The position numbers and the translations under genes were made by a program. A stretch of DNA of 64,000 nucleotides, taken from NCBI RefSeq assembly GCF_034424315.1, contig NZ_CP139972.1, forward strand, positions 3,968,001 through 4,032,000, in the 5' to 3' direction. The first letter of the stretch is position 1; the number at the start of each line of letters is the position of its first letter. The notes under the pieces are model-generated. The model did not search any database, had not been told where the DNA came from, and saw only the letters and a list, made by a program, of their open reading frames with translations. Shown here in pieces: positions 7,483-17,001 of this stretch. The DNA is from Chitinophaga sancti. Lineage in GTDB: Bacteria; Bacteroidota; Bacteroidia; Chitinophagales; Chitinophagaceae.

Positions 7483-8823
7483 ATGACAAAGAAACTCATC
7501 ATACTCGGAGCTGGAGAAAGCGGAATTGGTGCAGCCCTGTTAGGCAAGCAACAGGGGTATGATGTATTCGTGTCAGATGGTGGAACCATCAAGGATATTT
7601 ATAAACAGGAACTCGCTGTCAACCATATTCCTTTTGAGGAAGGGCAGCATTCCTGGGATGTGATTTTAGGTGCCGATGAAATTGTTAAAAGCCCTGGTAT
7701 TCCTGAAAAAACGGAGCTGATGAAAAAGATCCGTGCGAAGGGAGTACCGGTGATCTCTGAGATCGAGCTGGCTTACAGGTTTAGCAAAGACGCCAAAGTT
7801 ATCGCCATTACAGGTAGCAACGGAAAGAGTACAACGACTGCACTCACATTCCACATGTTTGAGATAGCTGGTCTCAAGGCTGCGATGGTAGGTAATATTG
7901 GTCTGAGTTATGCCCGTGTAGTAGCAACCGCACCCGCTGATTATTATATCGTCGAAGTGAGTAGCTTTCAATTGGACGATATCGTGGAGTTCAAGCCAAA
8001 CGTGGCTATCCTGTTGAATATCACTCCGGATCATCTGGATAGATATGACTACAAAATGGAGAACTATGTGGCGTCAAAATTCCGCATAACGATGAATCAG
8101 GGGCCGGAAGATTTCTTTGTGTATTGCAAAGATGATCAGGAGATTGACAATTATTTAAAGAAGCAAACTATTTATTCAACATCAATACCCTTTACTATCA
8201 TGGAACCGTTAAAGCAAGGAGGATTTATGGTAAACGATCAGGTAAACATCCAGGTTAATGATGAACCAGTAATCGTATCAATGTATGATCTCGCGCTTAA
8301 GGGCAAGCACAACTTGTACAATTCCATGGCAGCGGGTATTGCTGGAAGGACCATGGAGATAAGGAAAGAAAAAATTCGGGAGAGCCTGACATCTTTTAAG
8401 AGTCTGGAGCACCGTATGGAGTACGTTGCCACTGTGCGTGGTGTGGATTTCATCAATGATAGTAAAGCGACCAATGTCAACTCTTTGTGGTTTGCACTGG
8501 AGAGCATGGAAACCCCGGTAGTACTGATTATGGGAGGTGTTGATAAAGGAAATGATTACAGTGCTATCAGGGAACTGGTTAAAGAAAAAGTAAAAGCAAT
8601 TATATGTCTGGGTATAGACAATGCGCCGATTCAGGAAGCGTTATCAAATGATACTCAGGTAATGGTTGACACACGCAGTATGAAAGAAGCTGTTGATGCA
8701 GCCTTTCAGCATGCGGAAAAAGGAGATGTAATATTACTCTCGCCGGCTTGTGCAAGCTTCGATCTGTTTAAGAACTACGAGGACAGAGGCAAGCAGTTTA
8801 AAGATGCGGTGAGGGAACTATAA
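7483..8823 (+). CDS. murD: UDP-N-acetylmuramoylalanine-D-glutamate ligase MurD
   Basis: A 446-residue Mur ligase that adds D-glutamate to UDP-MurNAc-L-Ala in the cytoplasm. The N-terminal Rossmann-like domain starts KKLIILGAGESGIGAAL. The P-loop is GSNGKSTTT at residues 111-119, followed by VEVSSFQLDDI and NITPDHLDRY in the central domain. The C-terminal domain has FINDSKATNVNS and LLSPACASFDLF, both typical of MurD. The gene follows mraY by 5 bases and precedes ftsW by 37. Confidence 0.96.
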   Translation: MTKKLIILGAGESGIGAALLGKQQGYDVFVSDGGTIKDIYKQELAVNHIPFEEGQHSWDVILGADEIVKSPGIPEKTELMKKIRAKGVPVISEIELAYRFSKDAKVIAITGSNGKSTTTALTFHMFEIAGLKAAMVGNIGLSYARVVATAPADYYIVEVSSFQLDDIVEFKPNVAILLNITPDHLDRYDYKMENYVASKFRITMNQGPEDFFVYCKDDQEIDNYLKKQTIYSTSIPFTIMEPLKQGGFMVNDQVNIQVNDEPVIVSMYDLALKGKHNLYNSMAAGIAGRTMEIRKEKIRESLTSFKSLEHRMEYVATVRGVDFINDSKATNVNSLWFALESMETPVVLIMGGVDKGNDYSAIRELVKEKVKAIICLGIDNAPIQEALSNDTQVMVDTRSMKEAVDAAFQHAEKGDVILLSPACASFDLFKNYEDRGKQFKDAVREL

Positions 8824-8860
8824 TAAAATCCGGGATATTCCGGGAACTAACGAAAGTTGA

Positions 8861-10063
8861 ATGGACGGTTTACTTCATAGGACTAAGGGTGACAAAGTGA
8901 TTTGGACGATCGTGATCTTCCTCTCACTAGTGAGTCTGCTGGCGGTTTATAGCGCCACGGGGTCACTTGCCTATCGCCTTCAGGGCGGTCATACGGAGTA
9001 TTACCTTTTCAAACAACTGAGTGTACTGGTAATGGGATTGCTGATCATCTACTTTGCACACCGGGTGAATTATACAATTTACTCCCGTGTAGCACAGATA
9101 GGTTTCCTGATCTCTATTCCCTTACTGATATATACGCTGGCATTTGGCCGACATATTAATGATGCAAGCCGCTGGATCAGGCTCCCCGTTATTAATCTGA
9201 CCTTTCAGACTTCTGACGTAGCTAAACTGGCCATATTCATGTATGTAAGCAGACAGCTCTCCAAGAGACAGGGCATGATCACCGATTTTAAGAAGGGCTT
9301 TCTGCCTATTATTATTCCGGTAGGTGTGATCTGTGTTTTGATTATGCCTGCAAACATGTCTACCGCATTGCTGCTGGGCGCCAGTTGTATGACACTTTGT
9401 TTTATTGGCCGGGTACCTGTCAAGTATCTGGCTGCCATGGTAGGTGCAGGTGTGGTGGCGATTTTACTGATGTTCGCAGTGGCATCGCTCACTGGTAAAA
9501 AAATGCGTACCGAAACATGGAAAAAGAGAATAGAACATTTTACATCAGGCGATGCATCAAATGCTGATTTACCGTATCAGGTACAACAGGCAAACATTGC
9601 TATCGCAGGTGGGGGAGTAATAGGTAAAGGTCCTGGTAACAGTACCCAGCGAAACTTCCTTCCGCATGCTTATAGCGACTACATATACGCAACAATTATT
9701 GAGGAGTATGGTATCTTTGGCGCCTTTTTGATATTGATGGCCTATATGTTGCTATTATTAAGAAGCATCAGCTTGTTTAGAAAATGTCCTTACGCATTCG
9801 GCGCTTTTCTGGCAGTTGGTCTCAGCATTACATTAGTCATACAGGCACTGACAAATATGGCAGTGAATGTAGGACTCTTTCCAGTAACAGGTGTGACTTT
9901 GCCGCTCGTGAGTATGGGAGGATCTTCCGTGATCTTTACCAGTCTTGCTATTGGAATTATATTAAGTGTGTCAAGAAACGTAGAAGAACTGGAAGGCAAA
10001 AGAATTGAACAGGAAAGGATTGCGAAGGTAGTAGCCCAGCAAGCTGAAATCGAAGAATTTTAA
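8861..10063 (+). CDS. ftsW: SEDS peptidoglycan glycosyltransferase FtsW
   Basis: A 400-residue SEDS-family membrane protein with about ten transmembrane helices. FtsW polymerises lipid II into glycan strands at the septum in a complex with FtsI. Family features are the GRHINDASRWIRLP segment, the long periplasmic loop with PYQVQQANIAIAGGGVIGKGPG, and the C-terminal NVGLFPVTGVTLPLVSMGGSS motif. The position between murD and murG is the standard one for FtsW as opposed to RodA. The C-terminus is a charged cytoplasmic tail. Confidence 0.95.
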   Translation: MDGLLHRTKGDKVIWTIVIFLSLVSLLAVYSATGSLAYRLQGGHTEYYLFKQLSVLVMGLLIIYFAHRVNYTIYSRVAQIGFLISIPLLIYTLAFGRHINDASRWIRLPVINLTFQTSDVAKLAIFMYVSRQLSKRQGMITDFKKGFLPIIIPVGVICVLIMPANMSTALLLGASCMTLCFIGRVPVKYLAAMVGAGVVAILLMFAVASLTGKKMRTETWKKRIEHFTSGDASNADLPYQVQQANIAIAGGGVIGKGPGNSTQRNFLPHAYSDYIYATIIEEYGIFGAFLILMAYMLLLLRSISLFRKCPYAFGAFLAVGLSITLVIQALTNMAVNVGLFPVTGVTLPLVSMGGSSVIFTSLAIGIILSVSRNVEELEGKRIEQERIAKVVAQQAEIEEF

Positions 10064-10071
10064 AAACTAAC

Positions 10072-11172
10072 ATGACAATGCAACGCAGAATTATCATAGC
10101 AGGTGGTGGTACCGGAGGACATATCTTCCCGGCGATCGCTATTGCCAATGCGTTGAAAAAGATAGAACCGGAAACGGAGATCCTTTTTGTAGGTGCCAAA
10201 GGAAAAATGGAGATGGAGAAAGTGCCGCAGGCAGGCTACCGCATTGAAGGACTGGATATAGCAGGATTCAACCGCAGCAATATGCTCAAGAACCTGTTGT
10301 TGCCGTTCAAGATCCTGAAAAGCCTTTCACAGGCCAGTAAGGTGATTGATACCTTTAAACCGGATGCGGTAGTAGGTGTGGGTGGTTTTGCCAGCTTCCC
10401 TGTTATGCGCAAAGCACAAAAGAGAGGTATTCCTACACTGATACAGGAACAAAATTCCTTTGCAGGAAAAGCGAATATGTCGCTGGGAAAGAAAGCAGCA
10501 AAGATCTGTGTAGCCTACGAAGGCATGGAGAAATTCTTTCCTGCGGAGAAGCTGATCATGACTGGTAATCCTGTAAGAGGCAACATTACACAGTCTGCAG
10601 TATCAAAAGAAGATGCCCTTGCACACTTTGGTCTTCGCACAGGTAAGCAAACAGTGTTCGCTGTGGGTGGCAGCCTGGGAGCGAAATCGATCAACGAAGC
10701 ACTGGCACCGATACTCGCCACTTTTGTAGAGAAAGACATCCAGCTGATCTGGCAAACAGGTAAGCCTTACTTTGAAACTGCGAAAGCTGTTGCTGCACCA
10801 TATGCTTCTCATGTAAAAGTGTATGAGTTCATCAACGTCATGGACTTTGCTTACAAGGCTGCGGATGTAGTGGTATCACGTGCAGGCGCACTGGCCATCG
10901 CTGAACTCTGTGTAGTAAAGAAACCTGTCATCTTCGTGCCCTTCCCTTTTGCGGCCGAAGATCACCAGACCTTCAATGCGAAAAGTCTGGTAGACAAAAA
11001 AGCAGCGCTGCTGATCAAAAATGATGATGCCGCCGCTCAACTGGGAAATACCTTATTCAGTTTGTTACAAAACAATGCGTTACTGCAACAACTGGAAGAG
11101 AATATAGAAAAACTGGGAAATAAAAACGCTGATATGGTCATTGCTAAACAAGTGTTAGCGCTGATCAAATAA
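10072..11172 (+). CDS. murG: UDP-GlcNAc:lipid I N-acetylglucosaminyltransferase MurG
   Basis: A 366-residue GT28 glycosyltransferase that converts lipid I to lipid II on the cytoplasmic membrane face. The N-terminal glycine-rich motif GGGTGGHIFP is at residues 11-20. Other family segments are VVGVGGFASFP, QEQNSFAGKAN, VGGSLGAKSIN and the UDP-GlcNAc-binding VVSRAGALAIAEL followed by PFPFAAEDHQTFNA. The start is ATG 10072; an in-frame ATG two codons later (10078) is equally plausible. Eight bases after ftsW and 14 before murC. Confidence 0.96.
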   Translation: MTMQRRIIIAGGGTGGHIFPAIAIANALKKIEPETEILFVGAKGKMEMEKVPQAGYRIEGLDIAGFNRSNMLKNLLLPFKILKSLSQASKVIDTFKPDAVVGVGGFASFPVMRKAQKRGIPTLIQEQNSFAGKANMSLGKKAAKICVAYEGMEKFFPAEKLIMTGNPVRGNITQSAVSKEDALAHFGLRTGKQTVFAVGGSLGAKSINEALAPILATFVEKDIQLIWQTGKPYFETAKAVAAPYASHVKVYEFINVMDFAYKAADVVVSRAGALAIAELCVVKKPVIFVPFPFAAEDHQTFNAKSLVDKKAALLIKNDDAAAQLGNTLFSLLQNNALLQQLEENIEKLGNKNADMVIAKQVLALIK

Positions 11173-11186
11173 AAGGAATAAGAAAA

Positions 11187-12554
11187 ATGGATCTGAACAA
11201 CATACAACGTGTTTACTTCATTGGAATCGGAGGCATCGGTATGAGCGCCATCGCCCGCTTTTTTAATGAAAAAGGCGTGCATGTAAGTGGCTATGACCGC
11301 ACCGAAACCCCGCTGACCCGTCAGCTGGCTGAGGAAGGTATGCAGATTCATTACTCGGATGATGTCAATCTGCTGGATAAAGATGCACAGCTGGTTGTAT
11401 ATACACCCGCTATTCCCGGTACCCACGGAGAGTTGATCTGGTACCGTAAAAATGAATACGAAGTAGTAAAACGGAGCGACGTATTGCAGGAGATCACCAA
11501 AGAGTTGTTTGCCATCACCGTAGGAGGTACCCATGGTAAGACAACCATCTCTACCCTTACCGCTCACATACTGCGTCATAGTGGCTATGGTTGCAATGCC
11601 TTCCTCGGTGGCATCAGCGCTAACTACGACCGCAACTTCTGGAGCAGTGACAAACAGGTTGCTGTGATTGAAGCCGATGAGTATGACCGTTCATTCCTGA
11701 AACTGCATCCTGATATTGCCGTGCTCACTGCCATGGATGCAGATCACCTGGATATCTACGGTACAGAAGCAGACATGCAGGATGCCTTCGTACAATATAC
11801 TGCGAACATAAAACCGAATGGTACACTGATCGCAAAGTTAGGATTGTCTCGTGCAGGAGAATTGAAAGGTGATAATAAACGCTGGTATCATCTGAAAGAT
11901 TCGAAAGCAAATATTTATGCAACCAATATCAGAACAGTTGACGGTGGTTACCTGTTTGATGTGGTAGAGCAGGACTGGCACATTCATGATGTAAAACTGC
12001 CTATCGGGGGCACACATAATATTGAGAATGCAGTGGCAGCCATCACGGTGGCGCACCTGTTAGGCATCGATGCCGCAAAGATCAAAGCAGCAATTGCTGA
12101 TTTCAAAGGCATCAAACGTCGCTTTGAGTACCTGGTGAAGAATGATTACCAGGTATATATAGACGACTACGCACATCATCCGGAAGAATTACGTGCCCTC
12201 ATCAGCAGTGCGCGTGGCTTATTCCCTGACAAGCGCTGTACAGTTATCTTCCAGCCACACCTGTATACCCGTACACGTGACCTGGCAGCAGGATTTGCAG
12301 AGAGTTTGTCACTGGCAGATGAAGTATTACTGTTACCCATCTATCCGGCCAGAGAATTACCTATTGAAGGCGTGCGCAGTGAGATCCTGGCGGAAAAGAT
12401 CACAGTACCAGTGCAGGTGATACAAAAAGAAGATGTATTAGCCTGGGTAAAATCGAATAGTGCACCGTTGCTCATCACGGCTGGTGCCGGTGACATTGAC
12501 CAATTCAGAGATCCGATCAAAGAGATATTGAACGGAGAGAAAGTGAACGAGTAG
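11187..12554 (+). CDS. murC: UDP-N-acetylmuramate-L-alanine ligase MurC
   Basis: A 455-residue Mur ligase that attaches L-alanine to UDP-MurNAc, the first peptide step. The N-terminus carries the nucleotide-binding glycine motif YFIGIGGIGMSAIA. The ATP P-loop is GGTHGKTT at residues 113-120, and the segments EADEYDRSFL, DADHLDIYG, RRFEYL and DDYAHHPEELRA are MurC signatures. The gene sits between murG and ftsQ, with 20 bases before ftsQ. Confidence 0.96.
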   Translation: MDLNNIQRVYFIGIGGIGMSAIARFFNEKGVHVSGYDRTETPLTRQLAEEGMQIHYSDDVNLLDKDAQLVVYTPAIPGTHGELIWYRKNEYEVVKRSDVLQEITKELFAITVGGTHGKTTISTLTAHILRHSGYGCNAFLGGISANYDRNFWSSDKQVAVIEADEYDRSFLKLHPDIAVLTAMDADHLDIYGTEADMQDAFVQYTANIKPNGTLIAKLGLSRAGELKGDNKRWYHLKDSKANIYATNIRTVDGGYLFDVVEQDWHIHDVKLPIGGTHNIENAVAAITVAHLLGIDAAKIKAAIADFKGIKRRFEYLVKNDYQVYIDDYAHHPEELRALISSARGLFPDKRCTVIFQPHLYTRTRDLAAGFAESLSLADEVLLLPIYPARELPIEGVRSEILAEKITVPVQVIQKEDVLAWVKSNSAPLLITAGAGDIDQFRDPIKEILNGEKVNE

Positions 12555-12574
12555 ACAACAAAATCAACACCCAA

Positions 12575-13597
12575 ATGCAAACCAAGACCCACCGGGCATT
12601 AAAACGAATAGGTAGTGTACTGCTCTGGACAGCGGTATTGACTGGATTCGTGGTCCTGCTTGTTGCGGCAGTGCAGGACAAAGAAGATGGTAAGTGCAAG
12701 GGAATCGTTGTAAAACTGGTTGGGAACGAGCATAACTTTTTTATAGAAGAGAAAGATATAAAAGTGTTGGTGGCTGGCGACAAGCATTTAAATCCTGTTG
12801 GCAAGCCCATAAAAGAGATTAACATCGCAGCATTGGAGAAGATGGTAGCCCGTGATCCCTGGGTAAAAACTGCGAACATCTTTGTGGATAACCAGCGAAA
12901 ACTCAACATCAAGGTCGCTCAGCGAGAACCCGTAGCAAGGATCTTTACCTTAACAGGAAATACCTACTACCTTGACAAGGATGGAGACAGAATACCGGTA
13001 TCAGCCCGCTATACAGCAAGAGTGCCGGTGTTCACAGATTATCCGTCAGATGCTGCTAAGGTGCAAAAGGCAGACAGCGCATTGACTGCAGGTATCATGG
13101 AAATAGGCAGCTTTGTACAAAGCGACCCTTTCTGGACTGCACAGGTGGAACAGGTGGTCATCACCCCCCAGCGTGAGTTTGAGATTATACCGACACTGGG
13201 AGATCACGTGATACTGTTTGGCGACGGTACCGATGTAGCAAAAAAATTTAACAAACTGCTGGCGTTTTATAAAGAAGGATTGAGTAAAGTGGGATGGAAC
13301 AATTACGCGAAAATCAACGTGGCATTCGAAAACGAAGTAGTATGTACACGAAGAAGCGGGGAGGAATTATCAAAAAAGCTGGCCGCTGAAGACAGCGCAA
13401 AATTAGCCAGCAACGGTGATACACTAGCGAGGATAATGGTGCACGGAAACGATTCCGTACAACCGGAAGCTGCAAAGCTTGCATCTTCAGTCAGAGTGGT
13501 ACCAGCCAGACCTACGCCTTCGAAACAGAGAAATCAAAAGGACAAGTCGTCTGGAAAAAAGGAACCAAAGGCAGTGTATAGGCCGGGTAGAAATTAG
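12575..13597 (+). CDS. ftsQ: Cell division protein FtsQ
   Basis: A 340-residue bitopic protein. One membrane helix (about residues 14-33, VLLWTAVLTGFVVLLVAAV) is followed by a periplasmic POTRA-like region (VVKLVGNEHNFFIEEKDIKVLV) and an FtsQ/DivIB domain with RDPWVKTANIFVDNQRKLNIKVAQREPVA, the beta-strand and REP motif of the family. It recruits FtsL/FtsB-type partners and FtsWI to the septum. The last 35 residues are rich in Pro, Lys, Ser and Arg and look disordered, an extension relative to proteobacterial FtsQ. Position between murC and ftsA supports the call. Confidence 0.92.
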   Translation: MQTKTHRALKRIGSVLLWTAVLTGFVVLLVAAVQDKEDGKCKGIVVKLVGNEHNFFIEEKDIKVLVAGDKHLNPVGKPIKEINIAALEKMVARDPWVKTANIFVDNQRKLNIKVAQREPVARIFTLTGNTYYLDKDGDRIPVSARYTARVPVFTDYPSDAAKVQKADSALTAGIMEIGSFVQSDPFWTAQVEQVVITPQREFEIIPTLGDHVILFGDGTDVAKKFNKLLAFYKEGLSKVGWNNYAKINVAFENEVVCTRRSGEELSKKLAAEDSAKLASNGDTLARIMVHGNDSVQPEAAKLASSVRVVPARPTPSKQRNQKDKSSGKKEPKAVYRPGRN

Positions 13598-13625
13598 TAA
13601 CACAACAAAAAACTATAGAAACGCC

Positions 13626-15029
13626 ATGAATCAGGAAGCTCCTATCATTGTAGGTCTTGATATTGGAACTACAAAGATTGCTGCCATTGCAGGTCGAAAG
13701 AACGAATTCGGGAAACTGGAAATCCTGGGGTTCGGTAAAGCCCCGTCTTTTGGTGTTCAGCACGGAATGGTGTTGAATATTGATCAGACGATCAAGGCGA
13801 TACGTCAGGCCCTGGAGAACTGCTATGCTTCTAATCCTAACCTGGAGATCAATGAAGTCTATGTTGGCATTGCAGGTCATCACATCAAGAGCCTGCAGAC
13901 CCGCGGCGATATCGTGCGTAACGATACCGAAGCGGAGATATCCCAGAAAGATATTGATCAACTGATAAATGACCAGTATAAAACGGTGATCCCCGCCAGT
14001 GATCAGATCATTGACGTGATCCCACAACAATATATTGTTGATAGCCTCCAGAACATTACTTATCCTATTGGGATGAGCGGTGTGAAGGTGGGTGCGAATT
14101 TTCATATCATCACCGGTGATAAGAATGCGATTCGCAACATCAATCGTAGCGTTGAGAAATCCGGCCTGAAGATCCACGACCTGGTACTTCAGCCCCTGGC
14201 TTCTGCCGCTGCCGTAATGTGTGATATGGACTTCGAAGCAGGTGTAGCCATCGTAGATATCGGCGGTGGTACTACAGACCTGGCTGTGTTCTACGAAGGT
14301 ATCCTGAAGCACACAGCCGTAATACCTTACGGTGGTGAGAACATCACCAACGATATCAAAAACGGTCTCGGTGTATTGAAGACACAGGCAGAGCAAATGA
14401 AAGTTCAATTCGGATATGCACTGGCTGATGAAGCAAAAAGCAATGCTTACATCACCATTCCCGGACTGCGCGGACAGAGCCCTAAAGAGATTTCTGTGAA
14501 GAACCTGGCTCATATCATACAAGCGCGTATGAGTGAGATCATGGACTTCGTCATTTATCATCTCAAACAGATTGGTATGGATAACAAGATGCTCAATGGT
14601 GGTATCATCCTGACGGGTGGTGGCTCCCAGCTGAAACATCTGATCCAGCTTACTGAATATACAACTGGTGTAAGTGCACGTATTGGGTATCCAAACGAAC
14701 ACCTGGCCACCGGTCATATCGACGAGCTGACCAGGCCAATGTACTCCACCTGTATAGGTCTTATTCTCAAGGGTTATAACGACTATGAGAATGACCGCAG
14801 GGCAATGGAAGAAAATTACGTTAAGATCAACACCAGCTATACCGCGAAGGAGCAGGCCTCGAAAGCCGCTACAGAAGCGGATAACAGCTGGGAAGATGAT
14901 GCCCCCTCAGTTGAAGAAATTCAGGCAAGAAAAGCGAGAGAAAGAAATGCTTCGCTGAAAACTTTCCTCGACAGAATGAAAACGAAGATCATCGACATGT
15001 TCACAGAAGAAGAGGATGCAAAACTTTAA
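13626..15029 (+). CDS. ftsA: Cell division protein FtsA
   Basis: A 467-residue actin-like ATPase that anchors FtsZ to the membrane. Phosphate-1 motif GLDIGTTKIA begins at residue 10, phosphate-2 motif VDIGGGTTDLAVF is at about 210-222, and the adenosine motif LTGGGSQL begins near 329; an SHS2-like region (subdomain 1C) lies between the first two. The C-terminal end (SLKTFLDRMKTKIIDMFTEE) fits an amphipathic membrane-targeting helix. I chose ATG 13626 (MNQEAPIIVGLDIG). A longer in-frame reading from 13479 would overlap ftsQ by over 100 bases with no family similarity. Confidence 0.96.
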   Translation: MNQEAPIIVGLDIGTTKIAAIAGRKNEFGKLEILGFGKAPSFGVQHGMVLNIDQTIKAIRQALENCYASNPNLEINEVYVGIAGHHIKSLQTRGDIVRNDTEAEISQKDIDQLINDQYKTVIPASDQIIDVIPQQYIVDSLQNITYPIGMSGVKVGANFHIITGDKNAIRNINRSVEKSGLKIHDLVLQPLASAAAVMCDMDFEAGVAIVDIGGGTTDLAVFYEGILKHTAVIPYGGENITNDIKNGLGVLKTQAEQMKVQFGYALADEAKSNAYITIPGLRGQSPKEISVKNLAHIIQARMSEIMDFVIYHLKQIGMDNKMLNGGIILTGGGSQLKHLIQLTEYTTGVSARIGYPNEHLATGHIDELTRPMYSTCIGLILKGYNDYENDRRAMEENYVKINTSYTAKEQASKAATEADNSWEDDAPSVEEIQARKARERNASLKTFLDRMKTKIIDMFTEEEDAKL

Positions 15030-15200
15030 CAGGGTATTTTCCGAGAATGGCGTAATTGTTGCAGCCATAAGCGATTTCAAATCAGATAATTAATATTCGG
15101 ACAATGGTAGTGGGTTCTACCACTTCCAATAATTACTAACTATAGAAGAATTTGTGGGCATTATTAATTATACTTACTAACCCATAAAAGAGATAGAGTC
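15030..15200. other. ftsA-ftsZ spacer with a small hairpin
   Basis: A 171-base non-coding gap. It has a perfect 6-bp inverted repeat TGGTAG/CTACCA at 15105-15110 and 15117-15122 with a 6-base loop, followed by AT-rich sequence up to the ftsZ ATG. No U-tract follows the hairpin, so termination is unlikely. A separate ftsZ promoter or a translation control element here is plausible, but no exact TAnnTTTG box is present. Confidence 0.4.
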
Positions 15201-16895
15201 ATGATACATTTTGATCTTCCCAAAGAAAAGTCTTCCATCATCAAAGTGATAGGCATTGGTGGTGGCGGAAGCAACGCGGTGAACCACATGTTCAACCAGC
15301 GTATTGAGGGCGTGAATTTTATCATCTGTAATACAGATGCGCAGGCTATCTCCAATAGTCCTGTCCCAAATAAAATTCAGCTTGGTCCTCACCTGACTCA
15401 GGGTCTCGGAGCTGGTGCCAACCCCCGCATTGGTGAACAGGCGACTGAAGAATCCTTTGAAGAAATCAAAAAGATCTTAGAGGTGAATACCAAGATGGCA
15501 TTCATCACTGCAGGTATGGGTGGTGGTACCGGAACAGGTGGTGCTCCAATCATCGCGAAGATCTGTAAAGAACTGGGCATTCTCACAGTGGGCATTGTGA
15601 CCACTCCTTTTTCCTATGAAGGAAAGAAGAGAATGCAACAGGCCGATGATGGCGTGAACCGTCTGAAAGAATACGTAGATACACTATTGATTATTTCTAA
15701 CGATAAACTGCGCCAGAAGTTCGGCGACCTGAAGTTCAAAGCTGCTTTTGAAAAAGCAGATAACGTACTGGCTACCGCTGCTAAGTGTATCACTGATGTG
15801 ATCAACAGCACTGGTCAGATCAACGTTGACTTTGCGGACGTTTGTACGGTAATGCGCAACGGAGGCGTTGCCATTCTTGGTGCGGCTACTGCAGAAGGTG
15901 AAAACCGCGCACAGAAAGCGATCGAAGAAGCACTTACTTCACCGCTGCTGAATGATAACGACATCCGTGGTGCAAAATGGATCCTGCTGAATATCTCTTC
16001 AGCTGAAGGTGAATTCGAGCATACACTCGATGAAATGGATACTATCCAGGCATATGTTCAAAGCCAGGCAGGTGAGGATTGCGATGTAATCCTTGGTGTT
16101 GGCTACGATCAGGACCTGGATCGTAAACTGGGTGTAACTATTATTGCTACCGGTTTCGAACAAAAACCGATTCAGCAGGTAAAACAGGCCCCACAGGATC
16201 CATCTCTTAACCAGCCTAGAATCGTAATGGAACTGGGTCGTGAAGGTGATGAAAAAAAGATGAACACCCCGGTTAGCTCCAACAACAACTCTTTGTTCAT
16301 CGAACCAACCGACCATATGGCGCCACGGTTGGTAGAGCCTGTGGTCACTCAGCCGGCTACGACGTTTGTAACCCCGGAACCTCCTGCTGAAAGCGGAAGG
16401 TCAAGTTTTGCACTCAACATTGAGCCAGTAGGATCAACAGCTCCTACCAGCTATAACAATGTCAACGTGATACAGCCTAATAACCAGGCGGCTGGCGGGT
16501 ACCCTGCCAGACACATTTTTATTGAGCCAACTACGACTCCACCACCGGCGGAAACACCGGAGATGAAGATAGTATTCCGTGAAGAAGAACCAGGAACTGA
16601 GATGTCAAATGATATGCAGCAATTGCATGCATTTGAAGAGCAATTAGAAGAACAGAAACGGAAACAGGCCGAGCGCGTAGCAAAACTGCGTAGTCTCAGT
16701 TTTAACGTGAAAGGCATCGATAATAATTCAGAAATTGAAAACGTTCCTGCGTACATTCGTCGGAATATTAATCTCGATAATGGCGCTGGTTCTGCCGAGA
16801 ATTTCTATTCTAACTATACCATTTCTGATAGTCAGAATAATCAGGCAGAGATCAATACGATCAATACTTTTTTAGATGGGAAAAAACCCGATTGA
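15201..16895 (+). CDS. ftsZ: Cell division GTPase FtsZ
   Basis: A 564-residue tubulin-like GTPase, much longer than the 383 residues of E. coli FtsZ. The tubulin signature GGGTGTG is at 107-113, and the T7 synergy loop is NVDFADV at 208-214. After the globular core (to about 330) comes a long low-complexity linker rich in Pro, Thr, Asn and Glu, then the conserved peptide NVPAYIRR at 514-521, equivalent to the FtsA/ZipA-binding tail of other FtsZ. Unusually, 43 residues follow this peptide, ending TINTFLDGKKPD. It polymerises into the Z-ring. Last gene of the dcw cluster, with a strong terminator 42 bases downstream. Confidence 0.97.
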   Translation: MIHFDLPKEKSSIIKVIGIGGGGSNAVNHMFNQRIEGVNFIICNTDAQAISNSPVPNKIQLGPHLTQGLGAGANPRIGEQATEESFEEIKKILEVNTKMAFITAGMGGGTGTGGAPIIAKICKELGILTVGIVTTPFSYEGKKRMQQADDGVNRLKEYVDTLLIISNDKLRQKFGDLKFKAAFEKADNVLATAAKCITDVINSTGQINVDFADVCTVMRNGGVAILGAATAEGENRAQKAIEEALTSPLLNDNDIRGAKWILLNISSAEGEFEHTLDEMDTIQAYVQSQAGEDCDVILGVGYDQDLDRKLGVTIIATGFEQKPIQQVKQAPQDPSLNQPRIVMELGREGDEKKMNTPVSSNNNSLFIEPTDHMAPRLVEPVVTQPATTFVTPEPPAESGRSSFALNIEPVGSTAPTSYNNVNVIQPNNQAAGGYPARHIFIEPTTTPPPAETPEMKIVFREEEPGTEMSNDMQQLHAFEEQLEEQKRKQAERVAKLRSLSFNVKGIDNNSEIENVPAYIRRNINLDNGAGSAENFYSNYTISDSQNNQAEINTINTFLDGKKPD

Positions 16896-16936
16896 TTTAA
16901 TTCGAACGTTTGATTGTTTTTTTAGTTGTGTTAAAG

Positions 16937-16968
16937 AAAGTCCTCTGGTTCTCCGGGGGACTTTTTTA
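16937..16968 (+). terminator. Rho-independent terminator after ftsZ
   Basis: The stem AAAGTCC/GGACTTT (16937-16943 and 16958-16964) is extended by a five-pair inner stem with two G-U pairs, giving about 12 pairs with a TTCT loop. It is followed by a T-run. It closes the dcw operon. Confidence 0.9.
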
Positions 16969-17001
16969 TTGGTGTTAACGTGGTATTAACAGTTCAGGAA
17001 A

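Noticed and set aside
13512..14717. Long antisense ORF inside ftsA, and similar long antisense frames in murE (4730-5569), the OmpA-like gene (19921-20910), htpG (25781-26617) and nuoD (51326-52258)
   Set aside because: They lie wholly inside well-recognised genes on the opposite strand, have low-complexity or unlikely compositions and no family similarity; they reflect codon usage of the real genes.
702..16895. Loss of murF, ddl and murB from the dcw cluster as a deletion
   Set aside because: The retained order is continuous and tightly spaced. Absence of these genes from the cluster is, to my knowledge, usual in Bacteroidota, where they lie elsewhere.
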